From NCBI GenBank assembly GCA_003427395.1, contig BFEA01000440.1:411515-435742 (forward strand): DNA of 24,228 bases. The letters are read 5' to 3'. The notes under the pieces are model-generated. The model saw nothing but the letters and a program-made list of their open reading frames with translations. It had not been told where the DNA came from and ran no database searches. Shown in pieces: positions 9,812 to 18,870 of this stretch. How positions within the stretch are numbered: the stretch's first letter is position 1; each line of letters starts with the position of its first letter. Origin of the DNA: Chara braunii. Lineage: Eukaryota; Streptophyta; Charophyceae; Charales; Characeae. A program made the position numbers and the translations under genes.

Positions 9812-11325
9812 CCTCAACCATAGCAACGACCAGGGAAGACTGTTGGGGGGAAAAGAAAGACAAGGGTGAAGAGGAAGGATGGTATGGGATGGTAGAACAA
9901 ACTGCTGTTGCAGCCCATGAGCTGGCAGAGAGTTCAAGGATGGTTGAGTGAAGGCTGAATGAGATAGAGGAAGAGTTGGAAGACCCTGAGCAAGATAAGG
10001 ACGCTGAGGAGAGGTTTAAGAAGAATGAGTACGATGGGGAATATAAGAGGATCGGTATGGTAATGAGCAGTAATCAGTTGGACGAATTCTATCATGAGAG
10101 AACAAAGAGAACCTTTAGGCTGCGTAGGGGTCACCTTTTTATGGATGCTAAGGAAGGACTACCGCCACTGAGAGTAGTGTGTGGTAAGGAAAGGCAACTA
10201 GAGGTGATCGCCGTACTGCATGAGGGTCTAGCAGGGGGCCATAGGGGTGCTGATGCTACATACTATAAAGTATCTCGACTATATCACTGGGATGGTCTAA
10301 GGGATATGGTTATGAGATATTGTAAGTCATATGAGGCCTGTCAGAAAAGGTCATCTATGATATTGATTGAACCCTTATACCCCACTTTTCTTGTTGAACC
10401 TAGCAGTACTTTTCACCTTGATCCAATTACTATGCCACCTGGTAAGGATGGAATGAAATATGTACTAAACATGAGAGATAACATGTCTGGTTATGTTGAA
10501 GCAAAAGTCATTCGTAAGAAAACTACAAAGACAGTGGCAGATTGGATCGAGGAAATCCACTTGAGGTACCCCTTCATACGTGAGTTTGTGGCTGACCAGG
10601 GATCAGAATTCAAGAACGAGATGGTCAGGAGACTCATGTTCCGACTTGGAGTCAGGATCAGATTTGTGACACCATATCATCCTTAAGCTAATGCACCAGT
10701 GGAGAGAGGTCACAGGACACTGAAGGATGCTATATCGAAACGGTGCCAAAGCGACTCCAGAAACTGACCATCTTTCTTAAGGGCGGCAGTCTATGCTGAC
10801 AATGTGACTGTCAAACGGACTAGAGGTTATGCGCCCATTACACTCTGGTATGGCAGATATGGTACCTCTCCCATTGAGAACCTGGTTGAGACNTGGACCC
10901 ATGAGGCACAGAGAGAGTCGTACTCCACAGAGGAGTTACTGAGGCTGAGGATCAGGCAGATCAAGGAAGTGGATGAGGCCATAATTGAGGCCACGAAGAG
11001 GATGTCAGACAACAGATTATGTGATCAGACACGGTGGAACAACAAGAGGTACATCAGGAAGGATTGACTTCAAGTCGGAGATATTGTACTTCTACGTGAT
11101 ACATCTCTCGAGACACGGTGGACCAAGAGATTGGAGACCAGGTGGATGAGACCATTCAGGATCATCAGAGAGGTTGAAGGCAAGGCCTATGAGTTAGCAG
11201 AGATGGATCGTACGAGATCCCATGGTATAGTATCCGGCCCTCGGCTCCGAAAATTCATACTTAGAGATGCAGATTTGATTCCGAGTTCGGGCAGAGTGAT
11301 GAGGCGAGGCCCGAGAGCCGTCTAG
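9812..11325 (+). pseudogene. pol: linker and integrase of pol
   Basis: After a TAG at 9821 the frame slips at a G6 run (9845-9850). From there a single frame runs to the TAG at 11323-11325, broken by TGA 9949, TAA 10684, TGA 10765 and TGA 11065. Integrase inserts the cDNA into the host genome. The N-terminal zinc domain has H 10219, H 10240 and C 10339, but the other cysteine position (10330) is tyrosine. The catalytic triad is D 10420, D 10594 and E 10702, with exactly 35 residues between the last two; the TAA at 10684 falls where this family usually has Q in PYHPQ. The C-terminal region (LQVGDIVLLRD near 11068, RWMRPFRI near 11143) matches the GPY/F module, with the glycine replaced. I see no chromodomain. 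The only N outside the left zone is at 10893. Confidence 0.88.
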
Positions 11326-11340
11326 CATCAGCCTAGACAT

Positions 11341-11826
11341 GGTGAGACGTGGCTAGTGTGCCCTCAGCATTTGTTGGGACGTGGTGAGAGTGCCGCCAAC
11401 TCCAGATCATTATATGCTGGGATGTGGACAGTGTGCCGCCAGCTTCAGTTGATGATGATGATATGCTGGGATATGGACAGTGTGCCGCCAGCTTCAGTTG
11501 ATGACGATTATGAGCTGGGATGTGGACAGTGTTGCCACCAGCTACAGATGATGATGATTATTTGCTGGGACGTGGCCAGTGAGCCGCCAGTTATCGATGA
11601 TTATGAGCTGGGATGTGGGCAGTGTTACCGCCAGCTACAGATGATTATTTGCTGGGACGTGGCCAGTGAGCCGCTGACTATCGATAATGATTATGAGTTG
11701 GGACGTGGCCAGTAAGCCGCCAACTATCGACGATGATTATGAGTTGGGACGTGGTCAATGAGCCGCCAACTATCGATGATGATTAAATGCTGGGACGTGG
11801 CCCGTGTGCCGCCAGCAGCAGCCAAC
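11341..11826 (+). repeat. minisatellite of ~42-50 bp units after pol
   Basis: About eleven units containing variants of CTGGGACGTGGCCAGTGAGCCGCCA followed by a GATGATTATGA-like spacer. Unit starts fall 42-50 bp apart in the body of the array, and the first unit is shorter. Length variation comes mostly from the GAT-rich spacer. The 119-residue open frame through it (11356-11715) is a product of the repeat. Confidence 0.9.
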
Positions 11827-13407
11827 AGTCGTCTGCTATGATTATGGTATGATTTCGGATGCCGGAGCTGGATACGAGCAGCCTATGATGGCTTGGCTCA
11901 TTGGTGGACTTATGTGTCTGCCAGATTGGCCCCAGTTTTGTATGATTGTGAGTTGAACTTTTAAAATTTCAGTTCATTGCATTGTATCTGGCTTGTCATA
12001 TGTCAGTCCTGGGACATGCCTGGGGGATTGGGAGTCAGTTTATGGGATTTCAGTTCTTGCCTCTTATTGTATTTATTTAGTCTGAATGACATTTATGAAA
12101 TGAATGGCTGTGGGGTAAAGTAAAATTTGTTTTCTTCCTCTCATAAGTCAGCGCTCAGTTGATTGGGCAACCTTCTAGTACGATTGCGTAAGGATGATTG
12201 CCTAGCATCATCGGGCACAAATTGATTAGCTATCTCTGAAAGAGGGTGACATTTAGCCTAGTGAAGTGTTCCCTCGGCAAGGGACTCAGCATCGCCGAGA
12301 TGGGGTTCCTCTCCAGACGGGCCTTCGCGACCAAACGCTACCAAGCTCTAAAGGGATAGGTAATCAGTTATGTGTCATAATCGATGGAGTGATCTGTCCG
12401 ATCATGTGATCGGGCAAATATCACTTAGCATCGCAGCGGATTGAGGCTCGCTGCATTCTTCATGCTGGAAGGAGTGTTCCCACTGCAGTCGTCGGACTCT
12501 CGCAACGGTTCCCCGATGAGAGTCTATCCACAGTGGCGTCCCCTGCGGTGTCAGCACTTGCGTCCTTCATGAAGAGACGGAGAGTTTTCCACTGCGCCTC
12601 TTGAGCAAGAGATGATTCTCTGAAGCAAGTTCTCACAAGGTCCAGAGGCTAGCTGGGTCAGCGGAGTGTTTGAGCCATAGTGGCAGATAACTCCGGACCC
12701 TAGATTGGCTAGCCGTTCCTTAGGTCATCATATGGTGATCTGGTCCGCCTGCTAGAAAGGAAGGAGGCATCCTGAGCCTCTCCCAGTCTAAATCCGACAT
12801 TTGGCTGATCAAGGTGGTGGACTCCTACTATCACTCTGATCGGGGTGTCTCTCGGGAGCAGTGTCTCCAGGGGCATTCCCTTGGCATTGGGCCAAGCCAG
12901 GTATCCACAGCCCAGCTGGCAACAGGGCCACTACGGCCTCCTAACCCACTGTTGCAAAGCTTAATTGTGGACTCGCTCTGACTCACCAGCAGTGTCTGGT
13001 TGGGTGTTGGTTGGCTCCTCCCACAGTAGCAAGAGTCGAGCGTTAGAATGAAGTCGAGCGAGTAGACGGAGGTTCTCAAGTCGACTAAAGAGCTTCCGCG
13101 TCATGGGCCTGCACTCATCGGAGTGAGGGTTTCATGAAGAGGTATGCGGCTCTCCGTGAGCTGTTCTGAGCAAGGTCTCAGAGGGTGGCCGGACCGCCAT
13201 GACTGGGAATCGGGACTGACTTTGCTCTGCTTGCCGGGTTGGGTCAGCGGAGGAGCCCACCAGGGCGAGCGGGGGCACTCTCGGAAGGCCGAAAGGTAAG
13301 ACTCTGAGAGTGAGTGAGGAAGGGGTGTCGGCAAGGGTCTTTAGGAGAGATCTTTTTTTTTCTCGTCTTTTTTTTAGGCTTGACTTGACATCTGTTTTGC
13401 AGGTACC
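11827..13407 (+). other. internal untranslated region of the retroelement
   Basis: About 1.6 kb between pol and the acidic repeats. No convincing coding sequence on either strand. A purine tract GGGGGATTGGGAG at 12022-12034 resembles a polypurine primer, but no LTR follows it. Near the right end a strong splice-like pair is present: donor AAAG|GTAAGA with GT at 13296 and acceptor TTTTGCAG ending at 13402, after two poly-T stretches. It would define a 107-bp intron joined to the acidic repeats. The upstream exon has a stop close by, so the intron is only possible. Confidence 0.4.
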
Positions 13408-13699
13408 TTACAACCAGACGAAGACAACGGGGTTTGGTATGACCCGACAATGAGCGGCACATAGCCGGCAGACGAAGACAACGGGGTTTGGTATGACCCG
13501 ACAGTGAGCGGCACAGAGCCGGCAGACAAAGACAACGAGGTTTGGTATGACCCGACAACGAGCGACACAGAGCCGGTAGACAAAAAGAAAGGGGTTTGGT
13601 ATGTTCACCCCTTATGAGGCAGCCTTCGGTCTAGATGACCTGGATGATCCTGGATGCGATGATTGGTCCCGTAGCCGCCCGTGGCTGAGATATCGATGA
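13408..13699 (+). pseudogene. acidic 18-residue repeat ORF fragment
   Basis: Exact 54-bp tandem units start at 13417, 13471, 13525 and 13579 (the last partial). In the plus frame each encodes an 18-residue acidic repeat, DEDNGVWYDPTxSGTEPA, with conserved VWYDP. Because the unit is 18 codons, the frame is kept across copies. Unit 1 has TAG at 13462 where units 2 and 3 have GAG. Unit 4 diverges after VWY; a shift of one base there would lead into a further acidic tail (TPYEAAFGLDDLDDPGCDDW) ending at TGA 13697-13699. Function unknown. The minus-strand frames through the array are hydrophobic Ser/Val/Leu-rich shadows. No start codon is visible, but a splice acceptor lies just upstream at 13402. 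Confidence 0.5.
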
Positions 13700-14095
13700 G
13701 GATTGTGCTGTACTGATGGGCAATATGGATGAGATGGACTGATCCAATGATGATGAGATGTGCAAACCAGGATTGAGACTTGTACCGCTAGACCAGACCT
13801 AGTGATGGGGTCAGGTCTAAGATTGAGGATCGATCATGATGATGCATGAGGCCAAACCTAATGGAAGGTTTGACTTGAGATTGAGGCTTATTCAGTGATC
13901 CAAGGGAACGGGATTGATAGTATGATTGGGTTGCATGAACAGTCATGATCATTGCGTGCTGTGACTGCACCACACAAGTCTGATAAGGCTAATTCCTTCT
14001 TGATTTTTTATGGTGGCTTGGACCAGTGGTCTATGCCTTATTGAGTGAGCACTTAAGCCCTAGCGGGCGAGCACCCTGATGATTAGGGATATAGT
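13700..14095. other. noncoding, GATGA-rich
   Basis: Rich in GATGATGAG/GATTGAG words; no reading frame, RNA gene or array that I can define. Confidence 0.5.
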
Positions 14096-14602
14096 CTATA
14101 TGATACCCCTGTATATCAGATAGCATACAAGGCCGCATAGCTTGAGTTGGCATATGAAGAACAGCGCAAGTATGAGGCACAAGCGATGGTTGGGCGGTGC
14201 AGCCTGGTGGGGGACGGGCGGTTCTGGTGCGCGTGGTAACGACGGTGGCGCAGGGCGAGGCGGCTGTGGCAGGACGGTGAGCTGGCGAGGAGATGGTTGA
14301 GTAGAGGAAGAAGGATGGTATGGTGAAGGGTATGAGCGAGAGGGCGGATCGAAACGTGGAGGCAAAGAGCCGTAGCGCTGCTCATATTTATACGGATAGT
14401 ACATCATAGATCTAGGCGACGGCGTGCGCTCGCGCCGGTCCTCTGAGCGAGGGCGCAAGCGTGTTCCTCCCCATCTCATCTCCTCCTCCTACTCTTCGGA
14501 TCTCTCCCCTTCATACGTCAGATCGATCGGTCGATCTGGCACCTTCCCCTGTCGACCTCCTCTCCCACGTCCAGCGCCCGAGCCTCGCGTCTTTGGCGCC
14601 AT
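14096..14602 (-). pseudogene. antisense ORF between pol and 3' LTR, one TAG stop
   Basis: On the minus strand ATG 14602-14600 begins MAPKTRGSGAGRGRGGRQGK, a basic, Gly/Arg-rich start. After 37 residues a TAG at 14491-14489 interrupts; the same frame then continues to 14096 for about 130 more residues. These comprise an acidic/arginine stretch, a tyrosine patch (YYPYKYEQRY), a long proline-rich region and a hydrophobic end of about 25 residues. The start context (GCCATGG) is strong and a TATAAAG box lies 180 bp upstream on the same strand. Some plant Ty3/gypsy elements of the Tat group, such as Grande, are known to carry extra antisense ORFs at this position; this may be one. It could instead be the N-terminus of a Gag from an oppositely inserted element. 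The hydrophobic tail may be out of frame. Confidence 0.5.
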
Positions 14603-14778
14603 GGCAAAACTGATTAGCTGCACAATGATAAGTGCTGCGCGACGAGAGCGACGAGAGCGCTGCGCAACGATAAGCGCTAGAGCGATAAGAACAACGGTAA
14701 TAGCGAGAGCGTGACAGCACTGCACGCTCAATGATGCGAATTCAAGAGTGAATGAAGAAAGCAAGTGTGATATTAGGC

Positions 14779-14785
14779 CTTTATA
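14779..14785 (-). promoter_or_regulatory. TATA box for the antisense ORF
   Basis: Minus strand reads CTATAAAGG; TATAAAG is the complement of 14779-14785. It lies about 180 bp upstream of ATG 14602, a normal distance for a short leader, and only about 50 bp inside the left edge of the 3' LTR. Confidence 0.45.
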
Positions 14786-15065
14786 GTGTCTGAAACCAGG
14801 CGAGGACGCCAGGAATGAGGTTTGGTATAGTTGTCGGAAGATGACTCGCTGCAGTCAACCCCGCGCTGCATCTAAATCGCGCCTAGGGACGTCCACAGTC
14901 ATGGTCAAACTGGACCCTAGCGTGACGGTTGGATTTTCCCTGAGCCGAAATCAAGGGAAAGACGGCGCGGCAGTACGGTCCTCCGGAGACCTGATCGTCC
15001 TCTTTAGACTGGACCGTCGCGACCGCAATAGATGAACAGCTAGGCCCGAATGATTAAAATAGGGT

Positions 15066-15395
15066 CATGTGCTATTTTTAGCACGGGACTGACTGTTCGT
15101 TTCCCAAAGTCGGGCCTGCACCAGTCCCGTTCTAAAAATAACGCAGTCCCACACTATTTTTAGCATGGGACTGACTGTTCATCTACCGGGAACTGGGCCT
15201 ACGCCAGTCCCGTTCTAAAAATAACACAGCCCTACACTATTTTTAGCGTGGGACTGACTGTTCATCTACCGGGAACTGGGCCTGCGCCAGTCCCGTTCTA
15301 AAAATAACACAGCCCCACGCTATTTTTAGCGTGGGACTGACTGTTCATCTACCGGGAACTGGGCCTGCGCCAGTCCCGTTCTAAAAATAGGACTG
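15066..15395 (+). repeat. hairpin-forming ~83-bp tandem repeats in U3 (3' LTR)
   Basis: Four units like those at 6031-6265, with TATTTTTAG-centred hairpins near 15068, 15148, 15233 and 15314. The first keeps GTGCTA/TAGCAC arms, the last CCACGCTA/TAGCGTGG; the middle two are mismatched at former CpG positions. Confidence 0.8.
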
Positions 15396-15503
15396 ACTGT
15401 TCATATCCCGAGGTCGGGACTGCTGCTATTTTTAGCAAAGGCCCGGTCCAGAGTTTGACCACAGCCCCGACCTTGGGACTTCAGCACTCAGCCCCGATCA
15501 CCT

Positions 15504-15529
15504 GGCCTCTCCATTATAAAAGAGAGGCC
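15504..15529 (+). promoter_or_regulatory. TATA box inside a perfect inverted repeat (3' LTR)
   Basis: TATAAAAG at 15515-15522, framed by GGCCTCTC (15504-15511) and GAGAGGCC (15522-15529). Arms and the 10-nt loop length are identical to the 5' LTR copy; the only difference is A for T in the TATA box. Confidence 0.7.
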
Positions 15530-15676
15530 ACGTCACTCAAGAGAGACAGATCAGCATGCGTGAGACGCAAGTGGCGCATCAGACGGCGAGAGAACCCTCG
15601 CTTACGGGAAAACTGCAGCCTTGGCGGAACGGCAAGGAGCGAAAGGCATGAGCCAAAGAATAGCGACGTGCCAGCA

Positions 15677-16502
15677 GGAGCACGAGGGGAGCGTGGAGCA
15701 GGAGGCAAGAGAATCGAGCAGGAGGCAAGCAAGGGAAGGAAAGGGAGGGGCAAGATTGGTCCCTCACTTTCCCTTTCTCACCCCTTCTCCTTCTCTCATT
15801 TTCTCCTCTCTCTCTTCTCTTTCCCTCTCCTTTTCAATCGCCTCCATGGGCTATGTACGTGTCGTATCTGATCTGTGCGCACTATGCATGAACTCTGTTG
15901 ATTGGTCATGAATCATGCGCCCACGCGCTGTATCTGAGGGTTGACCCTAAACTGAACGCTCAAGAGCATTGCACCTGATAACTGGTTGTGAGCCTTGCGC
16001 TCAAATGCTGTATCTGAGAGTTGACTTTGAGACGAGCGTCGACGAGCAATCAAATTGAGTCCGCTGATTAGCTTTGCCGAGAGTCATTGGAACTGAGTTT
16101 TCATAATCCCTTGCTTGGCTGTGCCGCGGTACTCAAAATAAGTATGGTGATTCAGTGTCTTTATTGTGCCAAGAGGGCACCCAATTTTTGATTGGTTGCG
16201 CAAGGAGGCACTCAATTGAAGTATGTCAATTTGTTGCGCCTTAATTAGAGCATGTCCCTGCGACTGTGCGCACCTACGTGCGACACTGCGCAGAGTGTGA
16301 TTTCACATAATCGATCTGCAAAACCCTACCAAAGTGATTGTGAAGGAATGCGACTGTGTGCACTTGGATTGTGACACTGCGCGTCGAACCCGCCAGATAC
16401 GACATTTCAAAACTTTGCTTCTGATGATCTCGGGAACTGCGACTGTTCGCACTTTAGTCCAAGTGCGATACTGCGCTTTCTGATAAATGCAGGTGCTGTA
16501 CC
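15677..16502 (+). other. region right of the 3' LTR: purine block, pyrimidine block, loose repeats
   Basis: Starts with a GA-rich block holding two copies of GAGCAGGAGGCAAG (near 15698 and 15717), then about 75 bp that are almost pure C/T (15765-15840). From about 15900 to 16060 an imperfect duplication of about 110 bp contains GCTGTATCTGAGxGTTGAC. From 16255 to 16490 three loosely spaced copies of GCGACTGT-CGCAC...GCGAxACTGCGC follow. No coding evidence. This could be flanking DNA or the leader of a second element that used the same LTR. Confidence 0.5.
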
Positions 16503-16723
16503 GATTTTGAGACTGCCTGCGCGGCCACTTTTGAGTAATTAAGTCGATTTTGAGACCGCCTACTAGTCACATCAAATACCTAGTTAATTTTGAGACTGCC
16601 TGCGCGGTCACATCAAGTGCCAAGTTGGTTTTGAGACTGCCTGCGCAGTCACACTGAGAAACAAACCAATCTTGAGAACGTGCCTGCTCGGTCATCAAAC
16701 CAATTTTGTGAGTTTGCCTGCAC
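16503..16723 (+). repeat. minisatellite A, ~41-bp units
   Basis: About six units beginning with variants of GATTTTGAGACTGCCTGCGCGGTCACATCAAG, spaced 34-43 bp. Confidence 0.8.
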
Positions 16724-17095
16724 CATGCACGAGGGCCATATCTGAGGGCCATATCTGAACTGTGCGTCGTTCGCACTATGCGGTGCGCTGTTCGCACCAT
16801 GCTTGAGGGTCATATCTGAACTATGTGCCTTTCGCACTATGCTGTGCGCTGTTAGTACCATGCTTGAGGGCCATATCTGAGGGCCGTATCTGAATTGTGC
16901 GCCGTTCGCACTATGTTGTGCGCTGTTCGCACCATGCTTGAGGGCCACACCTGAGTATTTCGCAGTTGGTCACTGTGAGCAGTGTTCGCCGTACTCGAGG
17001 GCCATACTTGAGTATTTTGCAATTGTGCGCAGCGAGCACACCGTACCTGAGAACCATGTCTGAGTATTTCCGCAACTGTGCAGAGAACGCAGCAT
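16724..17095 (+). repeat. minisatellite B, ~55-75-bp units
   Basis: Six units starting with ATGCTTGAGGGCCATATCTGA or a close variant, followed by a TGTGCGC...TTCGCAC segment. The GAGGGCCATATCT part is itself duplicated in units 1 and 3. Confidence 0.8.
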
Positions 17096-17444
17096 ATCAT
17101 TTCTAAGCATTGTGCCATTTGCAAGGGCCATTTCTGAGCATTGTGCTATTCGCAAGGGCCATTTCTGAGCATTGTGCTATTCGCAAGGGCCATTTCTGAG
17201 CATTGTGTTATTCGCAAGAGCCATTTCAGAACACTGTGCTATTCGCAATAACCATTTCTGAACATAGTGCTATTCGCAAGGGCCATTTCTTAGCATTGTG
17301 CTATTCGCAAGAGCCATTTCAGAACACTGTGCTATTCGCAAGAGCCATTTCTAAACATAATGCTATTGCAGGAGCCATTTCAGAACACTGTGCTACTCGC
17401 AAGAGCCATGTTCTGAACATAGTGCTATTCGCAAGGGTCATTTT
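17096..17444 (+). repeat. minisatellite C, ~31-bp units
   Basis: About eleven units of CATTTCTGAGCATTGTGCTA followed by TTCGCAAGGGC, with AGAGC variants and CAGAACACTG alternating in the later half. It shares the GGGCCAT and TTCGCA words with array B, so B and C probably have common ancestry. Confidence 0.88.
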
Positions 17445-17580
17445 GCTATTGGCAACTGTGCGCTGTTGCGCACTATGACAGAACCATTTTGTTATTCGCA
17501 ACTGTGTGGTGTTGCGCACCATGACTGAGGGCCATTTTCTGTTGTTCGCAACTGTGCGCTGTTGCGCACCATGAGTGATG
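17445..17580 (+). repeat. minisatellite D, ~55-bp units
   Basis: Two and a half units of TTCGCAACTGTGCGCTGTTG CGCACCATGA type, with a CATTTT link. GCGCTGTTGCGC is nearly self-complementary. Apparently a longer derivative of array C. Confidence 0.7.
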
Positions 17581-17792
17581 GTCATACATGACCAATTTCG
17601 AACCAGGAGCACCAGTGTCCATTTCAACAAAGTATTTAGTCTGCACATACTCTGCTGACCAACTCTCATTTGATGACAATAGTGGTCTGGCCCTAAGAGA
17701 AGGCCAAGTTTTGCGCGCAGTAATCACTCCATCCTGTTACAAGCGGTAGTATATTGGTCCCAAGCAAAGATTGAATTTTGACCATCAGATTG
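17581..17792. other. unique-looking spacer
   Basis: About 210 bp without repeats or coding signal between minisatellites D and E. Confidence 0.5.
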
Positions 17793-18360
17793 AGATTTTA
17801 TATTTTAAGTACGCGCCCGCGTGCGCCCAGACCAGATATTATTTTAAAGTGCGCGCCCGCTCGCGCCTAGACCAGATATCATTTTAAAGTGCGCGCCCGC
17901 GCGCGCCCAGACCAGATATTATTTTTGGGTGCGCGCCCATCCGCGCCCGAGCTTGGTATCTAAGTTAGAGTGCGCGCCCGTGCACGCCCAAGCTTGGAAT
18001 AGCAGTAAGAGTATATGCCCGAGTGCGCCCAAGCTTGGAATAGCAGTTAGGGTGCGCGCCCATGCGCGCCCAAGCTTGGCATTGCAGTTAGAGTGCGCGC
18101 CCATGTGCGCCCAAGCTTGGCATTGCAGTTAGAGTGCGCGCCCGTGTGCGCCCAAGCTTGACATTGCTGTTAGAGTGCGCGCCCATGCGCGCCCTAGATC
18201 GGCATAGCAGTTAGAGTGAGCGCCCATGTGCGCCCAGGCTGAATTTTGTTATTTGAGTGCGCGCCCATGTGCACTTGCGCTGGATATGTATGCGCCTAGG
18301 TTGTGCCCAGGCTAGATAATGTTGTTTGAGTGCGAGCCCTTATGCGTCTGAGCATAGGAT
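17793..18360 (+). repeat. minisatellite E, ~41-bp GC-rich units
   Basis: About 13-14 units containing GTGCGCGCCCATGCGCGCCC. The first few carry an AGACCAGATATTATTTTAAA spacer; later units carry AAGCTTGGCATTGCAGTTAG instead, so there are two subfamilies in order along the array. The alternating purine-pyrimidine core could adopt Z-DNA. Confidence 0.9.
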
Positions 18361-18560
18361 TGCTAACCGAGATGATTTGCCATCACGCCCCCGTTGATTT
18401 ATTCCTTTGCTGATCAGCAACACCTCATGCACATGATATTTTCCCTCGCACGGGGAGCATTGGTAGTTCAGTCCCTGCACAGGTGACCTGGCTCAGTCTA
18501 GCCCCAGTACATTCAACATTTGTGACTGGTCCCTGTGCATGAGATGTTCTACTGATCAGT
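18361..18560. other. spacer between minisatellites E and F
   Basis: About 200 bp; CCCTCGCACGGGGAGC and CCCTGCACAGG words hint at a degenerate repeat, nothing firm. Confidence 0.4.
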
Positions 18561-18866
18561 TGCTGTTCAGTCGGGCCCTTCAGGCGGGCCTACTTGAGAT
18601 TGTTGCTGTTCAGCCGGGCCCTTCAGGCGGGCTTACTTGAGATTATTGTTGTTAAGCCGGGCCCCTTCAGGCGGGCCCACCCCTCGAGATTGTTGCAGTT
18701 TTCAGCCAGGCCCCTTCAAGCAGGCCCTTTCTTCTGAGATAGCTACTGTTCAGCCGGGCCCATTCAGGCGGGTTTTATATTGAGTTGTTGTTCAGCGGGG
18801 CCCATTCAGGCGGGCCTTATATCGAGTGGTCGTCAGGCCATTCAGACAGGCCTCCACATTGAGTTG
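18561..18866 (+). repeat. minisatellite F, GGGCCC-centred units
   Basis: About seven units of TGTTCAGCCGGGCCCTTCAG GCGGGCC type, spaced about 38-50 bp, each with a GAGATTGTTG-like spacer. The last two are degenerate. It abuts the coding-like region that starts near 18871. Confidence 0.85.
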
Positions 18867-18870
18867 CTGA

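Larger units (their letters stand above)
5636..15676 (+). mobile_element. Ty3/gypsy (Metaviridae-type) LTR retrotransposon, degenerate
   Basis: Two related LTRs in direct orientation flank a plus-strand internal region. Its domain order is zinc knuckle, protease, reverse transcriptase, RNase H, integrase, which is the Ty3/gypsy order; Ty1/copia has integrase before RT. Total span is about 10.0 kb, with 4.4 kb of recognisable coding sequence and 3.5 kb between pol and the 3' LTR. The copy is dead: stops at 7591, 7720, 9809, 9821, 9949, 10684, 10765 and 11065, an 11-bp duplication, a slip at a G6 run, and loss of the Gag capsid region. I find no convincing primer-binding site, polypurine tract or matching target-site duplication (CGCGG before the 5' LTR, GGAGC after the 3' LTR). 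The two LTRs could therefore come from different insertions or a recombinant. Confidence 0.85.
14832..15676 (+). repeat. 3' LTR
   Basis: About 845 bp, TGTCGGAAGA...GCA. It matches 5636-6540 over nearly the full length, with many CpG-to-TpG/CpA changes. It lacks the 140 bp found at 5857-5996 of the other copy and carries four hairpin repeats against three. The last bases (GACGTGCCAGCA against GACGTGCGAACA) match at 10 of 12 before similarity stops, which sets the right boundary. No clear purine tract precedes it; GGAATGAGG at 14813-14821 is the closest. Confidence 0.75.

Noticed and set aside
7591-11067. Excess of C-to-T derived stops as proof of methylation decay in pol
   Set aside because: Every TGA, TAG or TAA is one C-to-T step from CGA, CAG or CAA, so this is not informative alone; only the TAA at 10684 sits at a Gln expected from the motif.
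11356-11715. 119-residue Cys/Trp-rich open frame
   Set aside because: Runs through the minisatellite; its apparent pattern is the repeat itself.
12022-12034. Polypurine tract starting a 3' LTR at 12035
   Set aside because: No TG start and no sequence matching the 5' LTR follows.
14096-14190. Transmembrane or envelope-like tail of the antisense ORF
   Set aside because: The hydrophobic stretch is short, lies after a proline-rich segment, and the opposite strand reads as a charged helix-like text there, so it may be out of frame.
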